Source of the DNA: TMP-86 sp031394735
GTDB lineage: Bacteria > Pseudomonadota > Gammaproteobacteria > Steroidobacterales > Steroidobacteraceae
Direction: 5' to 3'
DNA length: 64,000 nucleotides
Assembly (NCBI GenBank): GCA_031394735.1
Contig: JANMXI010000072.1
Location: 60,571 to 124,570 of the forward strand
In this document: piece by piece, positions 33,941 through 43,787 of the stretch
How positions within the stretch are numbered: position 1 is the first letter of the stretch
How the letters are laid out: every line of letters starts with the position of its first letter
The notes under the pieces: model-generated
Told to the model about the DNA's origin: nothing
Database searches by the model: none
What the model saw: only the letters and a program-made list of their open reading frames with translations
Translations under genes and position numbers: made by a program

Positions 33941-35212
33941 ATGGCCACGACTCTACTACTACGAATGCCGCCTCCAGCTTCCGATGAAACGGAATGGCTG
34001 GTGGTCGATGATGCCGGCATGCGATCCGGGCCACGACAGCGCGGGCCGCTGTCGCTGGCTGCCGCCGTGGCCCAGAGTCATCGCGTGGTTGCCCTGGTGC
34101 CGGCGACCGACGTGATGCTGGTGGAACCTGAACTGCCGCCGGGCAGCGGCGCAAAGCTTGCGCGCGCAGTGCCTTTCGCACTTGAAGAATTGGTTACCGA
34201 CGATGTCGACACCCTGCATTTCGCCATCGGGCGACGCGGTGCCGGCAACACCACGCCGGTGGCCGTGGTGGCGCGCAGTCTGTTGGATACCTGGCTCGCC
34301 ACATTGAGTGCGGCGGGCATCGTCCCAAGCGCCCTGTACGCCGATGTGGCCCTGCTGCCGGACAACCCCGGTCAGACCGTTCTATGGCTCGAAGAGTCGC
34401 GGCTTTCGGTGCGACGGGCGGCAGGCCCTGCGTTCACGGTCGAAGTGTCGCCCATCGAAGAAGCCCTGGCGGTTGCCGGCGTCATTCACGAACCGGTCGA
34501 GACAACAGAGGGCGTCGAACCTCCACAACCCGAAAGCGCCCTCCTGTTCACTACGCAGGAAGACTGGACTCGGGTGCAGGACGACTTCGACCGTCTGCTC
34601 GATCGTTTTGCTGCGCTAAAAGTGCAGTTGCTACCCGAGGGCCCGTTGGTGTGGCTGGCGCGCGAACTACCCACGACGCAGGCCATCAACCTGTTGCAAG
34701 GCGACTACGCACCGACCGAGAATTACGGATCGCAATGGCGGCGCTGGCGCGTCGCAGCCTTTCTCGCGTTGGGGTTGCTCGGCACGCACCTTGTCGCGGA
34801 GGGCTTGGCGCTGCATCAGACCAACAAGCAGAGTGCCGAACTGAAGACCACCATCGATCAACTCTTCGCCTCCACCATGCCCGGTGAAACGCCGACCGAT
34901 CCGCGCCGGCAGATGATGGCTCGTCTGGCGCAAATTCACGGCTCCGCGGCCGGACCGCAATATTTCCTGCGCACTCTGCAAAGCTTGAGTTCAGCGGTGG
35001 CCGGCCGACCCAGCACCTCGGTGGATGCGCTGAGCTATCGCGACGCGGCGCTGGATTTGAAAATTACGGCACCCAGTGTGGAGGAGTTGTCGCAATTTTC
35101 GCAGGTCATGAGCAAACAAGGCCTCACCGCCGAGATTCAGTCCTCCAATCCGCATGGCGATGGCGTCGAAGGCCACATGCAGATTCGTTCTGCGAGCGTG
35201 GTGCGAAAATGA
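33941..35212 (+). CDS. gspL: Type II secretion inner-membrane assembly protein L
   Basis: 423 residues. The cytoplasmic actin-like part contains VPATDVMLVEPELPPGSGAK and AVPFALEELVTDDVDTLHF, a motif set typical of GspL. One TM helix is near residue 270 (WRVAAFLALGLLGTHLVAEG), followed by a periplasmic ferredoxin-like domain. It links the secretion ATPase GspE, not encoded here, to the membrane platform. Confidence 0.95.
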   Translation: MATTLLLRMPPPASDETEWLVVDDAGMRSGPRQRGPLSLAAAVAQSHRVVALVPATDVMLVEPELPPGSGAKLARAVPFALEELVTDDVDTLHFAIGRRGAGNTTPVAVVARSLLDTWLATLSAAGIVPSALYADVALLPDNPGQTVLWLEESRLSVRRAAGPAFTVEVSPIEEALAVAGVIHEPVETTEGVEPPQPESALLFTTQEDWTRVQDDFDRLLDRFAALKVQLLPEGPLVWLARELPTTQAINLLQGDYAPTENYGSQWRRWRVAAFLALGLLGTHLVAEGLALHQTNKQSAELKTTIDQLFASTMPGETPTDPRRQMMARLAQIHGSAAGPQYFLRTLQSLSSAVAGRPSTSVDALSYRDAALDLKITAPSVEELSQFSQVMSKQGLTAEIQSSNPHGDGVEGHMQIRSASVVRK

Positions 35213-35697
35213 ACAAGATTCGCGCCTGGTACCTGAGCCTGAAAGAACGCGAACGCAAAGCCGTGTTGCTGGGCGGCATCGCGGTCGCTGCATTGGTTCT
35301 GGTGGCCGGCATTCTGATGCCGCTGCATGCCAGTGTCGCGAAGGCGCGAGACCGGGTTGAATCGCAGCGCGCGGATCTCGCCTGGATGCAGCAGAACGCG
35401 TCCGAATTGCGCGCGGCAAACGGCTCGTTCTCAGCGCCTTCCAACGAATCCCCGATCGTTCTGGTGGATCGTACCGGGCGCGAGGCGGGTTTGAGTCAAT
35501 CGCTGCGCGGCACGCAGCCGAGCGGAAATTCCGGCGTGCGCGTACAGCTCGAGGCGGCGCCTTTCGATGCCCTGGTCAGCTGGTTGGCAGCGCTGGAGCA
35601 GCGCCACGGCGTTGCCATCGAAACCATCACCATCGACCGCGCCGCAAAGCCCGGCCTGGTCAATGTCAGCGTCTCGCTCACCCAAGCCCATCGCTAA
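35209..35697 (+). CDS. gspM: Type II secretion inner-membrane protein M
   Basis: 162 residues. A short cytoplasmic start with KERERKAVLLGGIAV leads into one TM helix, then a coiled segment and a small periplasmic domain. Features QNASELRA and VQLEAAPFDALVSWLAALEQRHGVAIE match GspM. It pairs with GspL and overlaps it by four bases. Confidence 0.93.
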   Translation: MNKIRAWYLSLKERERKAVLLGGIAVAALVLVAGILMPLHASVAKARDRVESQRADLAWMQQNASELRAANGSFSAPSNESPIVLVDRTGREAGLSQSLRGTQPSGNSGVRVQLEAAPFDALVSWLAALEQRHGVAIETITIDRAAKPGLVNVSVSLTQAHR

Positions 35698-36460
35698 ACC
35701 AGCACGCCGATCCTATGGCTGGCTGGTCGCCGCGGCGTTGCTTGCAGCCGCGGGTTTCGTCCTGTATGCGCTGCCCGCCTCGATTGCGCTGCGCTTCCTT
35801 CCCAAGGATGTTCAGGCCATTGACCCCTCCGGCTCGCTCTGGCACGGCTCCTTCGCGCAGGTCAGCGTTCACGGCCATGCCGTCGGCGCCGTGGAGTGGA
35901 ACATTCATCCCCTGCCCTTGGTCGGCGGCAAACTGAGCACGCAGCTGCGCTGGATAAAGGGCGGCTTTGTCGTCGATGCGGCTCTCGACGCACGAGGAGC
36001 GAGCGTGTACGTCCACGATGTCACGGGCGGTGGCGCGATCGAGGATCTGGCGGACTTAGGGATAACCCGTGGCTGGAGCGGCAGCGCGCAGGTCGCCATT
36101 GCTGAACTGCGCATCGAGGACCAGAAAATCACAGCGGCCAATGGCACGGTGACATTGGCAACGCTCAAGTCCCCCAAATTCGGCGATGCGGATATCGGCG
36201 GTTATGAATTCGCCTTGTCCCCGCAGTCGGTGCAGCCCGACGGCACGGCGATTGCGCAGGTCCGCGATCTGGGCGGACCGCTGCAGCTAGCGGGGTCTTT
36301 GAGCATTGTACCGGCGCAAAGCCTGCTGACCTTTTCGGGTGCGCTCAAGGAGCGTGCCGGACTGCCGCCGCCGTTGTTGGAGGAATTGCAGGATTTGGCG
36401 CAGATTCGTGGTCGTGACGCGCAAGGCCGCGTACCGTTGGAAATCGAACTCGCGTTTTAG
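35663..36460 (+). CDS. gspN: Type II secretion protein N
   Basis: 265 residues. One N-terminal TM helix (YGWLVAAALLAAAGFVLYAL) is followed by the GspN periplasmic domain: DPSGSLWHGSFAQVSV, VEWNIHPLPLVGGKL and the final ALKERAGLPPPLLEELQDL. ATG 35663 overlaps the gspM end by 35 bases. The start is uncertain because no closer ATG or GTG fits the TM helix. It ends four bases from the convergent helicase gene, leaving no room for a separate terminator. Confidence 0.87.
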   Translation: MSASRSPKPIAKPARRSYGWLVAAALLAAAGFVLYALPASIALRFLPKDVQAIDPSGSLWHGSFAQVSVHGHAVGAVEWNIHPLPLVGGKLSTQLRWIKGGFVVDAALDARGASVYVHDVTGGGAIEDLADLGITRGWSGSAQVAIAELRIEDQKITAANGTVTLATLKSPKFGDADIGGYEFALSPQSVQPDGTAIAQVRDLGGPLQLAGSLSIVPAQSLLTFSGALKERAGLPPPLLEELQDLAQIRGRDAQGRVPLEIELAF

Positions 36461-36464
36461 TCCG

Positions 36465-39400
36465 TTAAGCCGCCTCGTCATCGGCCGGCCATTCACGCCA
36501 AGCCCGCATCAACGGGAAATACAGCCCAAGTCGGATCGGTTCGGGCCCGAGTCGCGACGCGATGCGCGCATAGCGCCGCATCTGTTGTGCATAGCGGACC
36601 ACCTCGTTGTCCAGAAATTGTTCGCGCTCACCGCCACTGTGCTGACTCGTCTTGTAGTCGATGATCCAGCGAACGCCCTGATCGACGAAGGTCCGGTCCA
36701 ACACGATCTTGACGATGCGTCCCTCCAACACGCCGGATAAACCCAGTTCGCGCGCTTCCTGCTCAACGTCCGCCCGCAGAATCCAGCGTCCGCGCTCATC
36801 CTCGGCAATCGCGAGCAGCGAGTCGATCACCCGCTGAGTGGCCACCTCGATCTGAGCGGCGGGTACACCGCGCTGCGCAAACCAGCGCCGGAAATAGTCC
36901 GCCTGCGCGCCAATTCGTGCCGGCGCGCCGGCGTCACAGTGCAGGAGTTGCAACTGGGCGTGCACCAGCGTTCCGATCTGACGCGCCGTTTCCGATGCCC
37001 AATCGAAGGGCGGCGTGGAAGACTCCGAATCGATCGCCGCATTCAACGCGATCGGGCCGACGCCATCCTCGATGCGCGGGGGTGCCCAGTCAGCGGCAAC
37101 CCGACGCAGGCCGACCGTGGGACGCGCGGGCACGGACTCGCGACCGGCCACGACGACGCGCCCAAAGTCCTGTGCGACGACGGGCCACAGCACGCCCAGC
37201 AACGAGGCTGCCGCCGGTTTGAATTCCTTGCCATCGACGTCGTCCTGCGGACCTGCAACAGCACTGAGCCACAGCTCGCTCTTGGCACGGGTGCACGCGA
37301 CATACAAAAGCCGCTGTGCTTCCAGGCGTGCCGAGTCCTGATCTGCGCGACGAAGAAACTCGAACAACGCGTCCTCCTCCTCGCCGGCTCCGGCGGCGGC
37401 GGCGAGGACGAAGCCCGGACGATCCTCGCGCGAGAAGCGATGCTGCTGCAGAAAACTTCGCGCGGCCGAGCGCGTCCGCGCCTCCAGCCGCGGCACGATG
37501 ACCATGTCGAACTCCAACCCCTTGGCCTTGTGAATGGTCATGATCTCGATCGGCTGATCGCCTTCATCGGCCGGAAACAGCCGGTCGAATGCCGACTCGA
37601 ATTGCGTCGGATCCAGCAGGCCGGATGCATCCATTTGCTCCAGCCGCGAAAACGCGGCGCGCGCGCTCGCAAGATCCGTTTCACTCAATCCTGAGCATGG
37701 GCCGCCCAGCGCAATCCAGACTCGCTCCACCCAGCGTGCCAGACTGCTCTGATCATGAATCGAAAACGCCTGACGCAGCGTATCCGTGATGCGCCGGGCG
37801 CGTTGCCGGCCATCATCGCTGAGCTGAGCGTGCAAACTATCGTCCTGCAAGGCCATCCACAACGTTGATGCGCCCCGGCTCAAGGTCCACAAATCCGCCA
37901 GATGCATACCCACGAACGGCGAGCGCAGTACCGACAGCCAGGCGATGCGATCGTCGAGGTGCAGCAACGCGCGGCTCAGCGCAATGATGTCGCTGACGAC
38001 GGGATGATCTTGCAGCCGCCCGATTTCCAGGGCGCGGAACTTTAAGTAACGCGCCTGCAACGCTGCGACGATCTCCAACGCGTGACTTTTATTGCGCACC
38101 AGAATTGCGATGCGCCACTGCGGGTGCGCATCGCGGCGTTTGCGCACTTCCTGCGCCACCTGTGCCGCTTCCGCCGCCGCGGAGTCGAACAGCAGCATCT
38201 TGACGCCACTGTCCGCGGTGATCGCCGCCGCCGCGCGTGCAACCGCGGGCGAATAGGCGATCGCGCCGCGATGACGATCATCGCGAGCGGGCAGAATCTG
38301 CGAGAAGGTGGCATTGATCCATTCCACCAGTGGCGCCTGCGCGCGAAAGTTACTGCTCAGCCGCAGAGCACGCAGGGGCACATCACCCAGTCCGTCCTGC
38401 GCCAGTTCCAGAAACGCACGCACTTCCGCTTCCCGAAAGCCGTAAATCGACTGCATCGGATCTCCGACACAGAAGAACGTGCGGCCATCGCCGCGCTGCC
38501 AACCCGCCGTCATGACCTTGAACAAATCCAGTTGCGCATTCGAAGTGTCCTGGAATTCGTCGACCAGCACATGCTCGATGCGGTAGTCCAACAATAGATT
38601 CAGATCCGTCGGCTGCGTGGCCGTGCCGAGCGCCCGCATGGCCGCCATGGAGACGGCGCTGAAATCGCATTCACCCCGCACTCGAAACACCGTGTCGAGT
38701 TCTGCCGCGGCGAGCACCAACGTGCGCGCGACCGCCTGCACACGCTCCCATTGCTGCGGACTGTAGGTGGCGTCGGGCAACAGGCGAACGGTGCGCAGCG
38801 TTTGCACCGCGGCCGCGTGACGGCCCAATTCCGCGAGCACGTCCAACATCTCGGGCTTCGCGGCGCAGCCCGGTGGAAACCCCTGATTCTTGTTGACGGA
38901 GACGCGCAGAGTTCCCTGCTGGGTCAGCACCCAGGCGGCCAGATCGCGCCATTGCGCCACCTGTGCGGCAATCGGCCGCAAGTCGGGCACGGCGTTGCGC
39001 CAATTCCCTAAAATCGGCGAGGTGGAGTCCAGGCGGCTCACGGCCCCGCGCGCCAGGCGGCTCAAGGCGCCGATTCGTTCGGCGCCCAGTTCGCCAGACG
39101 CGCTTTGCAGGTGCCGCTCGATGAGCAGCGACAAATCCTCCTCCAACGCGGCATGAATGAATCGCAACTGTAGTTCATCCGGATCCGTATGCGCCTGCAG
39201 ATGCCCGGCCAGAACGGCCAACCAGCTTTCGCGACTCGACAACATCGAGGCGACGAGATCCCGCACCAATGCCCAGCGCTCATCGTTCAATTCCAACGAG
39301 CGGTCCACGGCATTTGCAAAGGCCGCGTTGCCGCTGATGGCCAGCGCTCGCTCCGCCGCTTGTCTGTACAGACGCTGCGCATCCCTGGCAATCACGAACT

Positions 39401-39821
39401 GGCCGCCGGTCCCGGCAGTGATCGGCAATTGCGCCGCCAGCCACGCGTTGAAGCCGTCGATGGTTTCGATGCGCAGACGCGTTGGATACTGCTGCAGATC
39501 GATGCCGAGTGATTGCAAGTGCTGGCGCGCCGCTCTGGCCAGCGTCCATGTCAACGGATTCACCCGGGGCGGACAGGTGTCGTGCGCGGCGGCTTCCAGC
39601 GCTTCCATGACGCGCGCGCGCATCTCCTGTGACGCCTTGCGCGTGAACGTCAGCGCCAGTATCCGCTCCGGTGTCTGCACTCGCTGCAACAGTGCCAGCA
39701 AGCGTTGCGTCAACAGGGTGGTCTTGCCCGAACCGGCCGGCGCCTGAACCAGCACGGATTGCTCCGGGTCCACCGCTTCTGCGCGAATCGGCGCATCCGG
39801 AATCGGCGCAGGCTCAACCAT
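36465..39821 (-). CDS. AddA/RecB-like UvrD-family helicase with C-terminal nuclease
   Basis: 1118 residues. Helicase motifs are in order: Walker A VQAPAGSGKTTL (Lys33), motif Ia LTFTRKASQEMRARV, the Walker B region VLVDEFQDTSNAQ near residue 420, CVGDPMQSIYGFREAEV, LSSNFRAQAPLVEW, MTIHKAKGLEFDMV and LYVACTRAKSELWL. The C-terminus has a PD-(D/E)XK nuclease with WIIDYKTSQ near residue 1055. It processes DNA ends for recombination with its AddB-like partner. The start overlaps the partner's stop by eight bases; an upstream ATG at 39845 is a second choice. Confidence 0.93.
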   Translation of the reverse strand: MVEPAPIPDAPIRAEAVDPEQSVLVQAPAGSGKTTLLTQRLLALLQRVQTPERILALTFTRKASQEMRARVMEALEAAAHDTCPPRVNPLTWTLARAARQHLQSLGIDLQQYPTRLRIETIDGFNAWLAAQLPITAGTGGQFVIARDAQRLYRQAAERALAISGNAAFANAVDRSLELNDERWALVRDLVASMLSSRESWLAVLAGHLQAHTDPDELQLRFIHAALEEDLSLLIERHLQSASGELGAERIGALSRLARGAVSRLDSTSPILGNWRNAVPDLRPIAAQVAQWRDLAAWVLTQQGTLRVSVNKNQGFPPGCAAKPEMLDVLAELGRHAAAVQTLRTVRLLPDATYSPQQWERVQAVARTLVLAAAELDTVFRVRGECDFSAVSMAAMRALGTATQPTDLNLLLDYRIEHVLVDEFQDTSNAQLDLFKVMTAGWQRGDGRTFFCVGDPMQSIYGFREAEVRAFLELAQDGLGDVPLRALRLSSNFRAQAPLVEWINATFSQILPARDDRHRGAIAYSPAVARAAAAITADSGVKMLLFDSAAAEAAQVAQEVRKRRDAHPQWRIAILVRNKSHALEIVAALQARYLKFRALEIGRLQDHPVVSDIIALSRALLHLDDRIAWLSVLRSPFVGMHLADLWTLSRGASTLWMALQDDSLHAQLSDDGRQRARRITDTLRQAFSIHDQSSLARWVERVWIALGGPCSGLSETDLASARAAFSRLEQMDASGLLDPTQFESAFDRLFPADEGDQPIEIMTIHKAKGLEFDMVIVPRLEARTRSAARSFLQQHRFSREDRPGFVLAAAAGAGEEEDALFEFLRRADQDSARLEAQRLLYVACTRAKSELWLSAVAGPQDDVDGKEFKPAAASLLGVLWPVVAQDFGRVVVAGRESVPARPTVGLRRVAADWAPPRIEDGVGPIALNAAIDSESSTPPFDWASETARQIGTLVHAQLQLLHCDAGAPARIGAQADYFRRWFAQRGVPAAQIEVATQRVIDSLLAIAEDERGRWILRADVEQEARELGLSGVLEGRIVKIVLDRTFVDQGVRWIIDYKTSQHSGGEREQFLDNEVVRYAQQMRRYARIASRLGPEPIRLGLYFPLMRAWREWPADDEAA

Positions 39822-42450
39822 CGGCCGGCTCTGCGTCAAGATCATCGCCGACGACCTGCAACGCCGGTTGCTCGGCGATGCGACAAAACGACTGCTGTGA
39901 ACAGCTGCGGCAGGCATTCCTGGTGGGTGCGACTCGCGCGACGCCGCGCGCCAACTCCACTGCAATCGGCACCAACCGCTGCGACCACAACGCCACCTGC
40001 CCGCTCATTCCACTCTCGCCTTCCAGATACCTCGCATCGACCTTCGGCAAGATCTGCTCGCGCTCCGCCACGCCGACAAAGCGGCACTCACGCGTACTGA
40101 CGCGCGCGTAGGCGACCGCGGTCACCGCATCACCGACACTCAAGGCATACAGAGGCAGCTGCGGATTCTCGGGGCGTTCATCCGCCCAATCCCGCGATAC
40201 CTCACCGCTCTTGTAGTCGAGCAACACCAGTCGGCCATCGGACAGCCGGTCGATGCGATCCACGCGCAGGTTGAAATGCAGGTCCGCGCACTGAAAATGA
40301 AATGCTGCCTCCATCTGCTGCACTTCAAAGGGCTCGCGCGCGCGCTCCACGTCCAGCCACTGCGGCAACAACCGCTGCAAACGGCGGGCTTCGCGCAAAC
40401 TCCACTGCGCGCCCGGATCGCGGCGCTGCATGGCGGTCGCGACTGCGTCGTGAACTGCTCCTCGAATCAATTCCTGCAGCGCAGCCGTCTCGAGCGCGAT
40501 CAATACGGCCGATGCGCGCAACTGCGACCAGAGGGTCTGTAGGGCCTCATGCAAGATGATGCCGCGCTCGAGAGGGGTGAAGCCGGGCTGTGGAAATTCC
40601 AGCGGATCCGCACGCAGGCGCGTGTCCGCAAAGCCGCGGAAAGGACAGCGGGACTGCTCGCGCAGACTACGGTTGCCGCGGGTCGATTCGTCAGGCGTGA
40701 ATGCAGGCCCGCTGTCATCGACGAAGCGTTCAAGCGTTGCCGCATCACGGCCGAGTGCGCGCCACAGCGGATCGGAACCGGATTCCTGCATCGCCTGTGG
40801 AACTGCAATCGACGTCAACAGCGGGCTCGGCAACGCCGGTGTATCGGACTCACTCGAGCAGCTGAAAGTGGCAGCGGGTGCGCGTCGCAACCAGCGGGTT
40901 TGCAAATCCGTGGCGCGCTGCAATTGCAGCGCGGCAGTGGAGCCCGGTACGCCATGCTCGCGTTGCAATTGCACGGGGAGCAGCGGCAGCGGGCTCGGCG
41001 GCGGTGGCCAGGTATGAGCCGCGGCGCCACTGATCCAGATTCCATCGAAGTCCAGCCAGGGGTCAACAGGTTGCCCGGTGATCCACACCGGTGTCATTCC
41101 GGTTTGTGGTTGGAACGAGGTCTCACGCGCGGCCGTCGACACAGCGAGCACGGCAGCCGCGAGCCGCAGTGGGCCAAAGGTGGCGTCGGCGCGCGCCATC
41201 GTGCCGAGCAACTCGCGCAGTCGCTCCGCCGCCTGATAGGCACCACTGGACCAACGCGCGCGTTGCTGCCAGGGGCCTGACTCGAGCGCTTGTGTCCAGG
41301 CCTTTGCCCACTGGCTCAAGAGCTGCGGAGTCGACACGGTGCCCAACGGCTGCAGCGCACGCAATCGCAGTAGCGCCTGCAATGCATCCACCTTCAAGGC
41401 AGAGGCGATGCGCTGCGCGATATCCAGCCACTGCGACAACGGCGCCTCGCTCGGGCCCTGTTCGCGCAGCGCGCGATCCACGCGTGCCGCTGCACCGGCA
41501 TCCGCGGCATCGGTCTGCAAGGCGGGCGCGCGCAGCAAGGCGCTGAATTGATCGAATTGCAACGGCTCGAGCAGCGCGTTCAAGCAGGCCAAGGCAATGC
41601 GAACCGGCTCAAAATCGCTCAACGGTGTTCCGCCCGCGATCGCATACGCCGGCGCATCCGCGTAGTCGTGCATCGAGAACCGATGTGGCGCCAGCGCCGC
41701 ATCGAATGCAGTGGTCACCGTTGACCGCATCGACCCCAGCGTCGGCACGTGGACCCAGGCGCGAAAGTTAGGATTCTGCGCGCGAGCTGCGCGGGCCCAC
41801 TCGGCGCAGGCGGCCATCTCAGCAGCAGAATCCTTGAATACTCGCAATGAAGGCGGCTCCGCGCCTGAAGATGTGCTCATCGGCGCAAGCGGTGCATCGG
41901 CATGGGCCGCCAGCCATTGCAGCGTCCCGAGCCGCCACACCGGGGTGTCGATCGGGATTGGACGCAGTGCCGGCGCTTGCAATCGTCGTGGCAGGCAGTC
42001 GGCGCTCAGCGCACTCAACTGCCGGCAACGGTCGTCGAATGACTCGATCCATTGCAGCAGCGCCGTGGATTCCAGACCCGGATAGTTCTGCAGGGCTGCG
42101 GGTGCGATGCCGTGATCATGCATGGCGCGGACCGCCTGACGGGCTGCGCGGGCCGCACCGCCGGCATCGCTGAACTCGGCAGCAATGGCGCTGGACGCGA
42201 TGACCTCGCGCCACAACTGCCGCTCCTCGATGTCTTCGAGCAGGCGTGGCGCCTGGGTAAGACCTGCACACTGGGATTCATATTGCTGCCGCGCCCAGCC
42301 GGAAAAATCGCGGACTTGTGGCGTCGGCCACACTTCCCGCCCCTGGGCCAGATAGCCCTGCTCAATGCGGTCGAGGATGCCTGCCGCGATTTCTGCGGTG
42401 GGCGCAAGAACGGTACGTCCTGCGCCGACGAGATCCAGCAGCCGCTGCAT
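39814..42450 (-). CDS. AddB-like nuclease/inactivated helicase, DNA repair
   Basis: 878 residues. The N-terminus shows LLDLVGAGRTVLAPTAEIAAGIL without a proper P-loop. The C-terminal nuclease has VDRIDRLSDGRLVLLDYKSGE near residue 740. A split cysteine set, Cys in EQSRCPFRGF near residue 603 and ACRSCSQQSFC near 845-853, is the pattern of the AddB 4Fe-4S staple. It matches a family of roughly 880-residue gammaproteobacterial repair proteins that replace RecC/AddB beside an AddA-like helicase. The aminotransferase gene lies just upstream. Confidence 0.88.
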   Translation of the reverse strand: MQRLLDLVGAGRTVLAPTAEIAAGILDRIEQGYLAQGREVWPTPQVRDFSGWARQQYESQCAGLTQAPRLLEDIEERQLWREVIASSAIAAEFSDAGGAARAARQAVRAMHDHGIAPAALQNYPGLESTALLQWIESFDDRCRQLSALSADCLPRRLQAPALRPIPIDTPVWRLGTLQWLAAHADAPLAPMSTSSGAEPPSLRVFKDSAAEMAACAEWARAARAQNPNFRAWVHVPTLGSMRSTVTTAFDAALAPHRFSMHDYADAPAYAIAGGTPLSDFEPVRIALACLNALLEPLQFDQFSALLRAPALQTDAADAGAAARVDRALREQGPSEAPLSQWLDIAQRIASALKVDALQALLRLRALQPLGTVSTPQLLSQWAKAWTQALESGPWQQRARWSSGAYQAAERLRELLGTMARADATFGPLRLAAAVLAVSTAARETSFQPQTGMTPVWITGQPVDPWLDFDGIWISGAAAHTWPPPPSPLPLLPVQLQREHGVPGSTAALQLQRATDLQTRWLRRAPAATFSCSSESDTPALPSPLLTSIAVPQAMQESGSDPLWRALGRDAATLERFVDDSGPAFTPDESTRGNRSLREQSRCPFRGFADTRLRADPLEFPQPGFTPLERGIILHEALQTLWSQLRASAVLIALETAALQELIRGAVHDAVATAMQRRDPGAQWSLREARRLQRLLPQWLDVERAREPFEVQQMEAAFHFQCADLHFNLRVDRIDRLSDGRLVLLDYKSGEVSRDWADERPENPQLPLYALSVGDAVTAVAYARVSTRECRFVGVAEREQILPKVDARYLEGESGMSGQVALWSQRLVPIAVELARGVARVAPTRNACRSCSQQSFCRIAEQPALQVVGDDLDAEPADG

Positions 42451-42467
42451 CGCGTCGGAGGCCTGGC

Positions 42468-43739
42468 TCAGCGCTTGGCTGCCAGCGGCCGCGATTCCAC
42501 CACCCGCAATCCGGGTTCCGCGGCAAGACCTTCGAGCGTCTCCTCGATGCGCGCGAACACCACGTCCAGGACGGCGGGTTCCGGCAGATTGGTGATCCGG
42601 AAGGCATTGCGATAGCCCACGTTGAAGCTGACGCCGGGTGCAATCAGCACATGCTTCTTTTCCAGCAACTCCAGCGCGAATGTCTGATCGTCAAAATCCG
42701 GCAGGACATCCTCGCGAACCTCCACGAACGAATACAACGCACCCATGGGCTTCGCCAGACGCAGGAAGCGGCTCTTGTTCACGCCGTCCAGAATGGCCTT
42801 GCGCGACTCGAACAGCCGGCCACCCGGACGCGTCAATTCCTTGATGCTTTGAAACCCACCGAGCGCGGTCTGCACCGCCCATTGCCCCGGCACATTGCTG
42901 CACAGGCGCAGTGAACTCAGCAATTCCAGAGCGGACAAATACTCGCCGGCGTGTTCCACATCGCCGGAGAAGGAGGCCCAGCCGACGCGGTAACCGCAGG
43001 CTCGATAGACTTTCGACAGGCCACTCAATGTGCAGCACAACGTGTTGTGAACCAGCGTCGCCATCGGTACGAACTGCGCATCGTCGTACAGGATCTGATC
43101 GTAGATCTCGTCGCTGAGCACCACCAGCCGATGCTGTTCCGCAATGCGTGTAATCGCCTCGAGCACGGCGCGCGGATACACCGCGCCGGTGGGATTGTTC
43201 GGATTGACGATGACGATGGCACGGGTTCGTTTGGTGATGAGGCTTTCGATCTCGGCCGGATCCGGAATGAAAGCGCGTTCGGGACGGCACGGGTAGTGCA
43301 CCGCCTTGCCGGTATTCAAGTTGACGGCCGCGGTCCACAGCGGATAGTCGGGGCTGGGCACCAGCACTTCATCGCCTGGATTGAGCAACGCGCGCAGGGT
43401 CAGGTCGATGAGTTCGCTGACGCCGTTGCCGATGAACACTTCCTCAGCAGTGACGCCGCGCACGCCGCGCTCCTGCTGCTGCATGACCACGGCCTCGCGC
43501 GCCGGGAAGATGCCTTTCTGATGACCATAGCCTTCGCTGTGACGCAGGTTTTCGATCATCGCCAGACGCATGGTTTCGGGCGTGCGAAAGCCGAAGGCAT
43601 AGGGGTTGCCGATGTTGAGCGAGATGATGTCGTAGCCGCGCCGCTCCAACTCCTGCGCCCGGTGCGCAAGTTTGCCGCGAATCTCGTAGCGAACATTGGT
43701 CAGGCCGTCGCTGGGCTTGAATGATTTACGCGTAGTCAT
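42468..43739 (-). CDS. alaA: PLP-dependent aminotransferase, AlaA-like
   Basis: 423 residues of fold type I. Motifs: YDIISLNIGNPYAFGF, GYGHQKGIFPAREAV, GVSELIDLTLRALLNPGDEVL, VNPNNPTGAVYPR, VLSDEIYDQILYD and SGLSKVYRACGYRVGW with the PLP lysine. The sequence fits AlaA-type glutamate-pyruvate transaminases, which make alanine. It is followed after 17 bases by the AddB-like gene. Specificity cannot be fixed by eye. Confidence 0.88.
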   Translation of the reverse strand: MTTRKSFKPSDGLTNVRYEIRGKLAHRAQELERRGYDIISLNIGNPYAFGFRTPETMRLAMIENLRHSEGYGHQKGIFPAREAVVMQQQERGVRGVTAEEVFIGNGVSELIDLTLRALLNPGDEVLVPSPDYPLWTAAVNLNTGKAVHYPCRPERAFIPDPAEIESLITKRTRAIVIVNPNNPTGAVYPRAVLEAITRIAEQHRLVVLSDEIYDQILYDDAQFVPMATLVHNTLCCTLSGLSKVYRACGYRVGWASFSGDVEHAGEYLSALELLSSLRLCSNVPGQWAVQTALGGFQSIKELTRPGGRLFESRKAILDGVNKSRFLRLAKPMGALYSFVEVREDVLPDFDDQTFALELLEKKHVLIAPGVSFNVGYRNAFRITNLPEPAVLDVVFARIEETLEGLAAEPGLRVVESRPLAAKR

Positions 43740-43787
43740 GCGGCGAAGAATACCGGATTCCGCTGGAGGCGTGGCATGACCTGCGTG

